This document shows positions 50,660 to 59,478 of a DNA stretch of 64,000 nt, in pieces. The notes below the pieces were generated by a model. That model was not told where the DNA came from. It was given only the letters and a program-made list of their open reading frames with translations, and did no database searches. Source of the DNA: Gemmatimonadaceae bacterium (lineage in GTDB: Bacteria > Gemmatimonadota > Gemmatimonadetes > Gemmatimonadales > Gemmatimonadaceae). Each line of letters begins with the position of its first letter. The stretch's first letter is position 1. The DNA lies in NCBI GenBank assembly GCA_036504815.1, contig DASXUN010000003.1, positions 156,784-220,783 of the forward strand, read 5' to 3'. Made by a program: the position numbers and the translations under genes.

Positions 50660-51331
50660 GTGACTACACGGCATTTTCTCACGCGACTTCTGCTCGGCGC
50701 GGCGCTCTTGGCCGTGCCGCTGGGTGTGCCTGCGCAGGCAAAGCCGGCGGACCCGGCCAAGCAGCTCAAGTCGCTTCAAGAACAGCTGGATCTCACCCGC
50801 AAGCAACGCCTGGAACTTGAGGCGCGGCTGGAGCGCGAACTGGCGGCGGAGATTGCGGCACGCGCCCAGATGCTGGCAATGGGCGGTGAGATGGGAGCGC
50901 TGCAGCGCCTCGAGCAACTGCTGGACTCGGCGCAGGGACGCCTCTTGGTGCAGCGCGACCGCATCCGGCTGCTCGACGACGCGGCGCGCACGCCGGGCGC
51001 GAGCATCCTCGTGATCCTGCTGCGCATGGAACAGTCGCCTTCTGGCGAAGTGGGCACCTCGATGATGATCGACGGGCAGGCTGCCGGGACGCGCACCATC
51101 GGCGTGGAGCAGGTACGCACGCTGGCGGCGGGTGCGGCGGAGGAGCTCTATCGTGGCGAGGTTCCACCGTCGGGACACAAGGTGTTCCTGCAGGTGGCGG
51201 GGAAGGGACTGAATACCGGCGGCACGATCGACGTGCCGCCCGCGCCGAAGCAGATCACCTACGTGGAATTCACCGTGCGCAACGGGGCGCTTGTCACCGC
51301 GACGTGGACCAGCGGAGCTTCGGCGCCGTGA
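50660..51331 (+). CDS. Exported coiled-coil protein of unknown function
   Basis: A 223-residue periplasmic protein with a signal peptide ending GVPAQA. Residues about 30-85 form a coiled coil (KSLQEQLDLTRKQRLELEARLERELAAEIAAR), then a short linker and a mixed domain that ends with a beta-rich segment (ITYVEFTVRNGALVTATW). The start is GTG at 50660 with AAGGAACGA ahead; the longer frame reads a simple GACGGNAGACGG repeat at 50581-50625. I do not recognise the family. Its place between the barrels and the TPR protein suggests a periplasmic linker in the same machine. Confidence 0.6.
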   Translation: MTTRHFLTRLLLGAALLAVPLGVPAQAKPADPAKQLKSLQEQLDLTRKQRLELEARLERELAAEIAARAQMLAMGGEMGALQRLEQLLDSAQGRLLVQRDRIRLLDDAARTPGASILVILLRMEQSPSGEVGTSMMIDGQAAGTRTIGVEQVRTLAAGAAEELYRGEVPPSGHKVFLQVAGKGLNTGGTIDVPPAPKQITYVEFTVRNGALVTATWTSGASAP

Positions 51332-51347
51332 GGACGGCCCACCGGTG

Positions 51348-54300
51348 ATGCTGCGAACGTTGGTCTGGCGGACGGCACTGGCCGTCTTGCCGGGGGTCTT
51401 GTCTGCGCAGCAGAGAGCGATCCAGCCGGACACGTCGCGTTCGCTGAACGCGGAGCGGCTGATCGCCATGCAGGAGCTGCAGGCGGGGCATCCGCTCACC
51501 GCCCTGACCCACCTGGAGCGCGCTCGCACGCTGATGGATGGCCTTGGGCGCGCCGATGCGAAGGTGCTCGGTCCCCTGGCCCTCGTGTATGCGCAGCTCG
51601 GGCAGACGGACGCCTTCGTGCTGACGGCGGATCGCGCGCTGCGCGCCGGTGCGACGGGAGCCGAAGCCGAGGCGATACGCGGTCGACTCGCACGCCTGCG
51701 GGCCGAGCAGGGAGAGCCGGCCGGCGAATCGGCGGCGCGCGCCCCGGCTGAGAGTGAGGCCATGGTGCTTGCTGATGCCTGGCAGGCGTATCGCGGAGGG
51801 CAACTGGACGCCGCGGCGCGCGCCTTCGGCCGCCTGGCATCACAGGCGGCGTCGCCGCTGCGGCGTGACGCCGCGCGCCTGATGCTGGGGCAGGTGCACC
51901 TCGAGGCGGGCCGGCCGGACAGTGCGCATCGCTGGTTCGTGATGGCGCGCGACAGCGCGCGGGGGCAGTCGGCCGCGGTGGACTCGACGTTTGACCGTGC
52001 GGTGTTCGAGCCCGCGCGCGCCATCGTGCGCGCCCGCGCGTTTGAGATGTTGCATGGGGACGCGGCGTCGCTGGGCCAGCTGCTGTTGGCCGAGCCCGAT
52101 ACCGCGCGCGGGCTTGCAGGGCCGCCGCCGTTGCGCGTCCTCTCGAACGCCGACCTGGCCGCGCGCGAGGGCGCGCTGGGGCGTCCGATGTCCGTCGCGG
52201 GGGTGCGCGCGGTGCTGCGCCTGCCGTTCACGGCGGAAGGGAGCGCGCGCCTGCGCGCGCTGGCCATCGCGCTGCGTGAAGCCGACGCACGCGTGGCGCG
52301 TGCGCAGGAGGCTCTCGAGCAGGCCCGCCTGGAACAGCGCAGCCGGCGCGCGGCCGCGGAGCAGCTGATTCTCTATGTGCAGGGGATGCGCGATTCGCTG
52401 CGCCTGACCGAGTCGTGGCTGCGCGCGCTCTCGGATTCCCTCGTGCACCGTGACTCGTCCATCGCGCGGACGGTGCGGCAGTATCGGGTGACGCTGCTGG
52501 GGAAGATTGCCGATGTGCGCGACCTGGCCTCGGCCAACGCCCGTCGCGTGGACAGTCTCGTGTCGGCGGCGCGGGCCATGCCGCCGGCGGCGCTGCAAGT
52601 GGCGCGCGATGAGATGACGACGGCCGCATCGTACCGGCAGATTGCGAGCGCCGCGGAGGCTGCGCTCGATTCGGGTTTGGTGCGCCAACCCGTGCTGGTG
52701 CGCCGCGACTCGCTGCACCAGCGGCTCGACGCGCTGTCTCGCGCGCTTGCGCTCGAGTGGACGCGCCAGGACAGCGCACGCGTGGCCGCGCTGGCGTTGC
52801 GGGACGGCGTGGCCGCCGCCTGGACGGCGCGCGAGCAAGGGCTGCTGGCGCTGCGCGCGGCGCAGGCCGCCACTCGCGACAGCGTGGAGAGCGTGGCCGC
52901 GGCCGTGGTCACGGGTGAACTGCGCGAGCGCGCCCGGCGCTGGCGCGTGACGCTCGCCCGCGACCTTGAGGCGGCGGAGTTCGGCGAGGCGACCGCGCGG
53001 TTCTTCTCCGTGATGGCGAGCGCGGCCACGGCAGTGACGGCGCGCGACCAGGCAATCGTGGCGCTGACCGCAGTGGCCGACCGCTATCCGCAGAGCGCGC
53101 TGCGGCCGCGCGCGGTGCTGCATTTGGCGGAACTGCTGGCACGGCTCGCGGATGCAGACTATGCGACGGCCCAGCGGGCCGGCACGAACATGGACCGACC
53201 CGATTATGCGGCGGCCATCGCGCGGCTCGATGAGTTTCTCCGGCTCTATCCTGCCGATCCCGAGGCGGACGCGGCGGCGTACACGGTTGGCTCGCTGAAC
53301 TTCACGGCGCAGCGATGGGACGAGGCGGCGCGCGCGTGGGACCGCGTGATTGCCGACCCGAAGTCGCGATTCCGCTCCGAGGCATTCTACCGGCAGGGTG
53401 AGACGCGCTTCGAGCAGGCCATCCGCCTGGCCGGCGACGCGCGGCGGGCGCTGCTCGCCCAGGCGTCGGCAGCGTACGAGCAGGCGATCAACCTGTCGCC
53501 GCGCGATGGCGACATCTACTACCTCGCGATGTACAAGCTGGGGTGGTCGAGCTACGTGCAGGCCGAACGTCAGGCCTCGGAAGAGTACCGCCGTGCGGTG
53601 GACGTGTTCGCGCGCCTCGTGGCCGAGTACGACCGGCTCGCGCCGGAGCGTCAGGCGCGCCTCGCCCTGCGTCAGGAAGCCATCGACTACATGGCGATTG
53701 CGCTCACGCAGATTGGCGGCGCGAACGACGCCATTCAGTACCTGTCGTCGCTTCCCGACATGCAGACGCGGCTGCTCGTCCTGCGGCGCACGGCGCGCGC
53801 GCTGCGCGAGCAGGGTGAGTTTGCGAGCGCGGCGCTGGCCTTCCGCGCGGTGGCGGATCAGGCCCCGCTCGACACGCTGGCGCTGAACGCCCAGGTGGAG
53901 CTGGTGGACCTGTACCAGAATCGCATGCTCGAGCAGGAGCGCGCCCAGCAGGCGCGGCTGCACCTGGTCGAGACGTACGGTCCCGACACACCGTGGGGAC
54001 GCGCCAACGCAAAGCACGCGACGGAGACGGCCGTGGTGCGCGAGCACATGCTGCGCGACGCGGCCCAGTACGAGCTGGCCAAGGCGCCGAAGAGCGGCCG
54101 CGCAGTCTTCGCGAGCGCGGCTGAACTGCTGGCACGCTACCAGCGCGAGTTCGCGGGCGCGGACAGCGCGCCGAACATGCTAGCGCTCTATGCCGAGGCG
54201 CTCTTCGGCGCCGGGGAATTCGCCAAGGCGGGCGCGGAGTACTCGCGCGCTGCCCTGCGTGGCGACACGACGATGGCCGCCGCCGCGCGCCGCAATGCGA

Positions 54301-55910
54301 TTGTCGCCCTGGACTCGGCCTTCGCGCGCTCCCCCGCCGACCGCGCCGTGCAGGATTCGCTCTTCGCGGCGTCGGACCGGTTTGTGGCACGCGCGTCCGA
54401 TGCCGATGCGCGCCAGGTCATGATCTCCAAGGGACGCCGTGCCGCGGAAGCGGGACGCTGGGAGGTGGTCGCGCAGTCGTTTGACGCCTTCGCGACGCGA
54501 TGGCCCGCCGATCCGTTCGCCACGGATGCGCGCAAGCTGGTGGGCGATGCGCGCTTCAAGCTGGGGCAGTACCGGGAGGCGCAGGCGGAGTGGGGCAGGG
54601 CGCAGCGCGCCGCGGCCGACGCCGGGCGCCGCACGCTCGTCGATTCCATCGCCGGCGCGCGCATCGGCGCTGCCGCGCGCGTGGCCGACTCGCTCGTGAA
54701 GGCCGGCGAGTACGCGCGCACGGCCGACGAGGTGTTTGTGCCGCTGGCGCAGGACATCGGCGACCCGGTGCGGGCGGGAGATGCCCTGCGCAACGCGATC
54801 GAGATACAGCTCGCTGCGGACAGCACGCTGCGCCTCAAGGGCGACGCGGCGGGCGCGCTGGCCGCCAAGCGTCGCGCGGCTGACCTGATTGTCCTTCTGG
54901 CGCGGGAGTATCCGGCCTATCAGCACACATTCACGTACCGCACCGTGCGGGCGCGGCTGCTGTCGGACGTGGGCGACGGGACTGGCGCCGTGGCCGCCCT
55001 GCGCGAGTTGACGGCGTCGAACGCGACGTGGCCGGGACGCGCCGACGCGATGGTCCGCACGGCGGTGCTTCTCGATTCGCTGGGGCGGCGCGCCGAGGCG
55101 GCCGCCGCGTACGAGCAGGTGAGCGCGACGTATCCGACCGACCGCCGCGCGGCCGACGCGGCGTACAACGCGGCCGTGACGTACGGCGACGCCAGGGATC
55201 CCGCCAACGCGGCCCGTATGTTCGCGTCGTTCGCGCAGCGCTTCCCCCGTGATGCGCGCGTGCCGGAAGCGCAGCGCTCGCGGCTCGACCAGTTGATGCT
55301 GGCGGGCGATTCGACGACGGCGGCGAGCGAGCTCGCACGTCTCTGCGTGCGGCCGACGTCCGCGTTCGCCGACCGCTGTGCGGCACGCGCGGCCGAGGCG
55401 GCCTATCGCGACGGGATGGCCCTCTGGCCGCGATACGAGGCCATGCAACTCATCATCACCACGCGCGCCGAGCTGACCCGTGCCGGGGTGGAGAAGGCCG
55501 CGGCGCCCAAGCAGCAGCTGCTGCGCCAGCTGGGGCAGGTCTTCGGCCGCGCCATCGCCACGGGCGCCCCGCTCTGGCTCTCGGCGGCATCGTTCCAGAC
55601 GGGCCTCGCGCAGTGGCATTATGGATTGTTCCTGCGCGACGTGAAGCTGCCGGCGGAACTCACCGAGGGGCAGCGGACGGCGGCGCAGCGCGGCTCGGCG
55701 CAGCAGGCGCAACAGTACTTCGATGCGGCGCGCGCCACGTGGCAGGCCCTGCTGGACAAGGCGGCGGCGGGCGGCTTCGACAATGCGTGGGTGGCGCGTG
55801 CGAAGGACGCGCTCGAGGGCAAGGGCGTGCCGCCGCGCGAGCTGCCGCCCGCACCGGCGGTGCCGCAACCCGCGGCGGACAGCGGGAAACCCGTGGTGCC
55901 GCCACGGTAG
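51348..55910 (+). CDS. Giant TPR-repeat periplasmic protein
   Basis: A 1520-residue exported scaffold, signal ending GVLSAQ. Degenerate tetratricopeptide repeats occur at about residues 35-210, 570-900 and 930-1350 (for example PDYAAAIARLDEFLRLYPADPEADAAAYTVGSL and GEFAKAGAEYSRAAL). A long helical coiled-coil stretch lies at about 300-560, and the tail (from about 1490) is Pro/Ala-rich. The ATG at 51348 starts the signal peptide. In Myxococcus Glt and Nfs clusters, large TPR proteins (GltD/AgmU, NfsD) bridge inner- and outer-membrane parts; the same role is inferred here. Confidence 0.72.
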   Translation: MLRTLVWRTALAVLPGVLSAQQRAIQPDTSRSLNAERLIAMQELQAGHPLTALTHLERARTLMDGLGRADAKVLGPLALVYAQLGQTDAFVLTADRALRAGATGAEAEAIRGRLARLRAEQGEPAGESAARAPAESEAMVLADAWQAYRGGQLDAAARAFGRLASQAASPLRRDAARLMLGQVHLEAGRPDSAHRWFVMARDSARGQSAAVDSTFDRAVFEPARAIVRARAFEMLHGDAASLGQLLLAEPDTARGLAGPPPLRVLSNADLAAREGALGRPMSVAGVRAVLRLPFTAEGSARLRALAIALREADARVARAQEALEQARLEQRSRRAAAEQLILYVQGMRDSLRLTESWLRALSDSLVHRDSSIARTVRQYRVTLLGKIADVRDLASANARRVDSLVSAARAMPPAALQVARDEMTTAASYRQIASAAEAALDSGLVRQPVLVRRDSLHQRLDALSRALALEWTRQDSARVAALALRDGVAAAWTAREQGLLALRAAQAATRDSVESVAAAVVTGELRERARRWRVTLARDLEAAEFGEATARFFSVMASAATAVTARDQAIVALTAVADRYPQSALRPRAVLHLAELLARLADADYATAQRAGTNMDRPDYAAAIARLDEFLRLYPADPEADAAAYTVGSLNFTAQRWDEAARAWDRVIADPKSRFRSEAFYRQGETRFEQAIRLAGDARRALLAQASAAYEQAINLSPRDGDIYYLAMYKLGWSSYVQAERQASEEYRRAVDVFARLVAEYDRLAPERQARLALRQEAIDYMAIALTQIGGANDAIQYLSSLPDMQTRLLVLRRTARALREQGEFASAALAFRAVADQAPLDTLALNAQVELVDLYQNRMLEQERAQQARLHLVETYGPDTPWGRANAKHATETAVVREHMLRDAAQYELAKAPKSGRAVFASAAELLARYQREFAGADSAPNMLALYAEALFGAGEFAKAGAEYSRAALRGDTTMAAAARRNAIVALDSAFARSPADRAVQDSLFAASDRFVARASDADARQVMISKGRRAAEAGRWEVVAQSFDAFATRWPADPFATDARKLVGDARFKLGQYREAQAEWGRAQRAAADAGRRTLVDSIAGARIGAAARVADSLVKAGEYARTADEVFVPLAQDIGDPVRAGDALRNAIEIQLAADSTLRLKGDAAGALAAKRRAADLIVLLAREYPAYQHTFTYRTVRARLLSDVGDGTGAVAALRELTASNATWPGRADAMVRTAVLLDSLGRRAEAAAAYEQVSATYPTDRRAADAAYNAAVTYGDARDPANAARMFASFAQRFPRDARVPEAQRSRLDQLMLAGDSTTAASELARLCVRPTSAFADRCAARAAEAAYRDGMALWPRYEAMQLIITTRAELTRAGVEKAAAPKQQLLRQLGQVFGRAIATGAPLWLSAASFQTGLAQWHYGLFLRDVKLPAELTEGQRTAAQRGSAQQAQQYFDAARATWQALLDKAAAGGFDNAWVARAKDALEGKGVPPRELPPAPAVPQPAADSGKPVVPPR

Positions 55911-55988
55911 GTGTTGCGGCCGGCGGGCGTCCAGCGCGTCCGGCCCTCGTAGATGCACGCGTGCTCACGCTAGATTCCTAGGTTATCC

Positions 55989-56348
55989 ATGACCTCACCT
56001 CGCACACCCATCCAGCTGGCTGCCGCGCTCTGTGTGCTCGTTGGCGCGCCCGCGGTGCTGCGCGCGCAAGTGCCGACGCCGCCAACGGTGACGCCGCCGG
56101 CGCCAGCCGCGTCGACGGCGCCGAAGGTTCGCCGCACGGTGGAGATTCGCGCGCAGGCGCCGGCGCCCGAAGTCATCACCGTGCGCCCGCGTGAGGTGCC
56201 GCAGTACACGCGACGCCTGCTGGTGCCGGCGCTGCTCACCCCTGCCGAGACCACGGGCGCTGTGCGCGCCAGCGTGGTAGTGCCAGCGCCCGCGAGTGAC
56301 GCGGCGCGCGCGGCCGCGGCTCCCGACCGGAGGACACGCACGCCATGA
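55989..56348 (+). CDS. Small Pro/Ala-rich periplasmic protein
   Basis: A 119-residue protein with a signal peptide ending VLRAQ (about residue 26) and a low-complexity Pro/Ala/Thr-rich remainder (VPTPPTVTPPAPAAS ... VITVRPREVPQYTRRLLVPALL). No domain recognised. It overlaps the TolQ-like gene by 4 nt (ATGA), so it belongs to the operon. It could be an extended periplasmic linker. TAGATT at 55971 may be an internal promoter -10. Confidence 0.55.
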   Translation: MTSPRTPIQLAAALCVLVGAPAVLRAQVPTPPTVTPPAPAASTAPKVRRTVEIRAQAPAPEVITVRPREVPQYTRRLLVPALLTPAETTGAVRASVVVPAPASDAARAAAAPDRRTRTP

Positions 56349-56971
56349 GCACCCTGCTCGAGTACTACCGCAGCGGCGGGCCCGTCATGCACGCCATCCT
56401 GGCGACGGCCGTGCTGGGGCTCGCAGTCTTCTTCGAGCGCGTGTACGTGCTCGTGATGCGGTCCAAGGGAAACAAGCGAGAGTTCGTGGAGCGCGTGCTG
56501 AGGCTCGTCGAGACCGGCAAGACGACCGAGGCCGCCAAACTGTGCGGGGAGACGCCGGGTGCGGTGCCGCACATCGGGGAGTACGTGCTGAAGTCCGGAA
56601 GCCGCAGCGAATCGGACCTGCAGAACGTGGCCGACGCGGCGGGGCTCGCGGTGATTCCGGCGCTCACGCGCCGCCTGCATTACTTGCCGATGCTCGCCAA
56701 TGTCGCCACGCTGCTCGGCCTGCTGGGCACCATTTTCGGCCTGCGCGAGGCGTTCTCGTCGGTGGCGATGGTCTCGGCGGCGGAGCGGTCGGGCCGTCTC
56801 GCCGCCGGCATCGCGATCGCGCTGAACGCCACCGGCTTCGGCCTGCTGACCGCGGTGCCGCTGTCGATGGCGCATGCGTGGCTTTCGAGCCAGGCGGAGA
56901 CCATGATCGAGCACGTGGACGAGTTCTCCGTGCGCCTGATCAACGCGCTCACCGCCAAGCGCGGCGAGTAG
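56345..56971 (+). CDS. TolQ/ExbB/MotA-family proton channel subunit (AglR-like?)
   Basis: A 208-residue inner-membrane protein with three helices, about 14-35, 112-138 and 155-180. The family core is YLPMLANVATLLGLLGTIFGLREAF followed by AGIAIALNATGFGLLTAVPLSM, the ExbB/TolQ signature. It forms a proton channel with TolR/ExbD-type partners. Two such partners follow (56993 and 57535), the 1 TolQ : 2 TolR arrangement of Myxococcus AglR-AglQ-AglS, different from the single ExbD of simple TonB systems. Confidence 0.92.
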   Translation: MSTLLEYYRSGGPVMHAILATAVLGLAVFFERVYVLVMRSKGNKREFVERVLRLVETGKTTEAAKLCGETPGAVPHIGEYVLKSGSRSESDLQNVADAAGLAVIPALTRRLHYLPMLANVATLLGLLGTIFGLREAFSSVAMVSAAERSGRLAAGIAIALNATGFGLLTAVPLSMAHAWLSSQAETMIEHVDEFSVRLINALTAKRGE

Positions 56972-56992
56972 GCACCCGGCAGCGGAGCGCCC

Positions 56993-57538
56993 GTGGCGTC
57001 CACCTACCTCCACCGCAGCCGCCTGCGCCGCGCCGAACGCGGCACGGGGATGGGCGGTCATGAGGGCGGACACCTCAATCTGGTGCCGCTGGTGGACATC
57101 CTCACGTCCATCGTCTTCTTCTCGCTGCTCACCTACACGGGAACCGCGCTGGCGGCGCTCACGAGCTTCGACCTCGTGCTGCCGCCGGTGGTCGTCACCA
57201 GCCCCGACCAGGTGAAGCAGCTCAAGAAGGAGGACGATGTGCTCAACCTCCTCCTGGCCGTGAGGGTCGCCAACGACCACCTCGAGGTGGAGCACTCCGC
57301 CGAGGGCGGTTTCCACACCCGCATCGACAGCCTGAACACCGCGTCGCTCGACTCGCTGCAGGCGCTGATGACGGAGATCCGGTCACGGTATCCGCAGAAC
57401 CGGGACGTGGTCGTCATCCCCGCCGACGAGGTGGCCTACGACGACATCGTGCGCGTGCTCGAGCGGCTGAAGCGGGCGCGCTTCAGCGGCATCGCGCTGG
57501 GCACCAAGGCGCGCGCCACCCCGGTCACCGTGCCATGA
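56993..57538 (+). CDS. TolR/ExbD-family protein (first of two)
   Basis: A 181-residue protein with one N-terminal membrane helix carrying the essential protonatable Asp (LNLVPLVDILTSIVFFSLL, Asp36) and a periplasmic domain (DVVVIPADEVAYDDIVRVLERLKRARFSGIALGTK) of the ExbD fold. The start is GTG at 56993, with GGAG 5 nt before it. It overlaps the second copy by 4 nt. An insertion of about 40 residues between helix and core domain makes it longer than E. coli ExbD (141). Confidence 0.9.
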   Translation: MASTYLHRSRLRRAERGTGMGGHEGGHLNLVPLVDILTSIVFFSLLTYTGTALAALTSFDLVLPPVVVTSPDQVKQLKKEDDVLNLLLAVRVANDHLEVEHSAEGGFHTRIDSLNTASLDSLQALMTEIRSRYPQNRDVVVIPADEVAYDDIVRVLERLKRARFSGIALGTKARATPVTVP

Positions 57539-58059
57539 GCCGCGCGCGCGACATGCGCGCCGCGCGGCGCGCCCAGCAATTCGGGAAGTTCAGGGTCACC
57601 CAGCTCAACCTCGTGCCGCTGGTGGATACGTTCGTGTCCATCGTCTTCTTCACGCTGACGACGACGACGGTGGGCGAGCTCGCGCCGGTGGTCCCGGGGG
57701 TGACGCTCCCCGAGACGACGGTGGGGACGCCCGCGCTCTCGCAACTGACGCTTGGCGTCGGCGCCACGGTGACGCTCGCCAACCGGCCGATCATGAACAC
57801 CCTCGACGCCGCGGCGGAGCCGAGCAACGACGCGCGGCATCCGCTGAAGGTGCCGACGCTGTATCGTGCGATGAAGACGCTCGCCGACTCGCTGCGGCGC
57901 GCCAAGGGCCTGGGGGCCGAGGGCGAACTCAAGGTCGCCCTCGCGATCCAGGGCGACAAGACGATGCGGTACGACCTGCTGTCGCGCTTCATGGCAACCG
58001 CGAGGCTGGCGGGCTTTACGCACCTCTCGCTGCAGGTGCAGCGGGTTGCCGGGCCATGA
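57535..58059 (+). CDS. TolR/ExbD-family protein (second of two)
   Basis: A 174-residue paralogue of the preceding gene, with LNLVPLVDTFVSIVFFTL (membrane helix, Asp31) and a periplasmic domain ending KTMRYDLLSRFMATARLAGFTHLSLQVQ. Similarity to the first copy is confined to the helix, so they are old, specialised copies. Both keep the Asp needed for proton flow. It overlaps the AgmX-domain gene by 4 nt. Confidence 0.9.
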   Translation: MSRARDMRAARRAQQFGKFRVTQLNLVPLVDTFVSIVFFTLTTTTVGELAPVVPGVTLPETTVGTPALSQLTLGVGATVTLANRPIMNTLDAAAEPSNDARHPLKVPTLYRAMKTLADSLRRAKGLGAEGELKVALAIQGDKTMRYDLLSRFMATARLAGFTHLSLQVQRVAGP

Positions 58060-58922
58060 TCGCCTCAGAATCGAGGCCGCTTGCGGTTTCGCACGCGCTG
58101 GCGGTGGGCATTGGCGCGGGCTGGCTGGCACTCGTCTACCTGACCCCGGCGCCGCCGCCGACGATCGCGCTGCTGCGTCCGGAGGAGATGGCGGCCATCG
58201 AGGTGCAGTTCGACGATCCGCCGCCCCCGAAGCAGGAGGCGCCTCCGCCGGAGGAGGCATTGGCGATCAACAAGCCATCGCCGACGCCGGCCGAGAAGGA
58301 GCGGGAACGCGCGCAGAAGGAAGAAGCCGAGATTGGCGACGCGTTCGGCGGTGGGACCACGAACGCGTTGGTGGGCGACGTGACCAGCGCGCTGCGGGGC
58401 GTTGAAGTGGCCAAGGGCGATCAGGCCGGCGCGGGCGGCCGCAAGGCGGTGATCGGCTATGGCCAGGGCGGCGTTGGGGCACGAACGCCGGGCAAGGGCT
58501 TTGACGCGGCCGCCGCGGCGGCCGCCTCAGGGATTGGCAAGGTCAACGCCACTGGTGGCGTCGCCCGGGCGAACATTCGGGTGGCGGCGCCGCAGGTGGT
58601 GGCGCGGCCGGGTGAACGCGCCAGCCGTGACATGGCACAGCTTGGCACGTTCGTGCGGTCGCGGCAGGCGCAGCTGCAGTTCTGCTATCAGGAGCTGGGG
58701 TTGCTGATCAACCCGGCGTTGGCGGGCTCCATCAGCGTCGAAGTGACGCTGGCGCCGGGCGGCGCCGTGGCCGCGGCGCGCGTGGCCAATCGAACGTGGA
58801 CCGGCGCCGGCGTGAACGAAGCGGAAGGCTGCATTCTCTCGCGCATCCGCAGCTGGGGATTCCCATCCTCGAGTGCCGCGGGCAACGAAACGTACGGGTT
58901 CTCGTTCGTGTTCAACAAATAG
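58056..58922 (+). CDS. TonB-like inner-membrane protein with AgmX/PglI C-terminal domain (GltG/GltJ-like?)
   Basis: A 288-residue energy-transducer-like protein. One N-terminal helix (HALAVGIGAGWLALVYL, about 10-28) precedes a Pro/Glu-rich periplasmic span (PPPPKQEAPPPEEALAINKPSPTPAEKERERAQKEE) and a Gly/Ala-rich linker. The C-terminal 95 residues have QLQFCYQELGLLINPALAGSISVEVTLAPGG and EGCILSRIRSWGFPSS, the pattern of the AgmX/PglI C-terminal domain known from Myxococcus gliding proteins; two Cys probably form a disulfide. It directly follows the TolQ-TolR-TolR genes, the expected partner. Confidence 0.82.
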   Translation: MIASESRPLAVSHALAVGIGAGWLALVYLTPAPPPTIALLRPEEMAAIEVQFDDPPPPKQEAPPPEEALAINKPSPTPAEKERERAQKEEAEIGDAFGGGTTNALVGDVTSALRGVEVAKGDQAGAGGRKAVIGYGQGGVGARTPGKGFDAAAAAAASGIGKVNATGGVARANIRVAAPQVVARPGERASRDMAQLGTFVRSRQAQLQFCYQELGLLINPALAGSISVEVTLAPGGAVAAARVANRTWTGAGVNEAEGCILSRIRSWGFPSSSAAGNETYGFSFVFNK

Positions 58923-58965
58923 GCAATAGGAACCTCGCAGGGCGGACCTTTCCATCAACGTCAAC

Positions 58966-59478
58966 ATGCGCCTGACTGCCACGGTGATCCTGATGGTGCT
59001 CGCCGCCTGCGGCGACGCGAAATCCTCGTCCGCCAAGGCAGCCGCCGACGCGTTCGCGGTGCCGCTCGATACCCAGAAGGTCGACCTCGGCGCGGTGAAG
59101 ACCAACATGCCGCCGGCGGTCAACGATTCCTTCATCGCGCCGCCGAAGACGCCGCGCCTGCGCATCGAGAACATCCCCGATGCCCCGGACGCGTTGATGG
59201 AGGCGGTGCAGCGCGAGGAAGGGATCTCGCGATTCTGTTATCAGGAGTTCGGCCAGAAGTCGGATCCGAAACTCGTCGGCGCCGTGGCGCTCGTCGTTGT
59301 CTTTGATGCCGGGAAGATCTGGTCGGCGCGGGTCGGCGCGGATGACTGGTCGTCGAAGGCGGGCAAGGCGGTCAACGAATGCCTGGTGGACAAGGCGCCG
59401 CAGGCGTGGAAGCTGCTGCCGGGCGCGAAGGTGGCGCCGGGGCGCTACGTGGTGCAGCTGAGATTCCGGCCGACCTAG
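58966..59478 (+). CDS. Lipoprotein with an AgmX/PglI-like domain
   Basis: A 170-residue exported protein with lipobox ILMVLAAC (Cys15). The C-terminal domain, ISRFCYQEFGQKSDPKLVGAVALVVVFDAGK ... AVNECLVDKAPQAWKL, repeats the FCYQE..g...P.L.G.v.v.. and Cys pattern of the preceding TonB-like protein. It therefore looks like an outer-membrane-anchored version of the same domain. Its stop codon shares CTAG (59475-59478) with the convergent glycosyltransferase gene. It is the last gene of the putative Agl/Glt-like operon. Confidence 0.75.
   Translation: MRLTATVILMVLAACGDAKSSSAKAAADAFAVPLDTQKVDLGAVKTNMPPAVNDSFIAPPKTPRLRIENIPDAPDALMEAVQREEGISRFCYQEFGQKSDPKLVGAVALVVVFDAGKIWSARVGADDWSSKAGKAVNECLVDKAPQAWKLLPGAKVAPGRYVVQLRFRPT

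Noticed and set aside
51840..54047. 735-residue minus-strand open frame
   Set aside because: Antisense shadow of the TPR protein; low-complexity His/Arg-rich translation.
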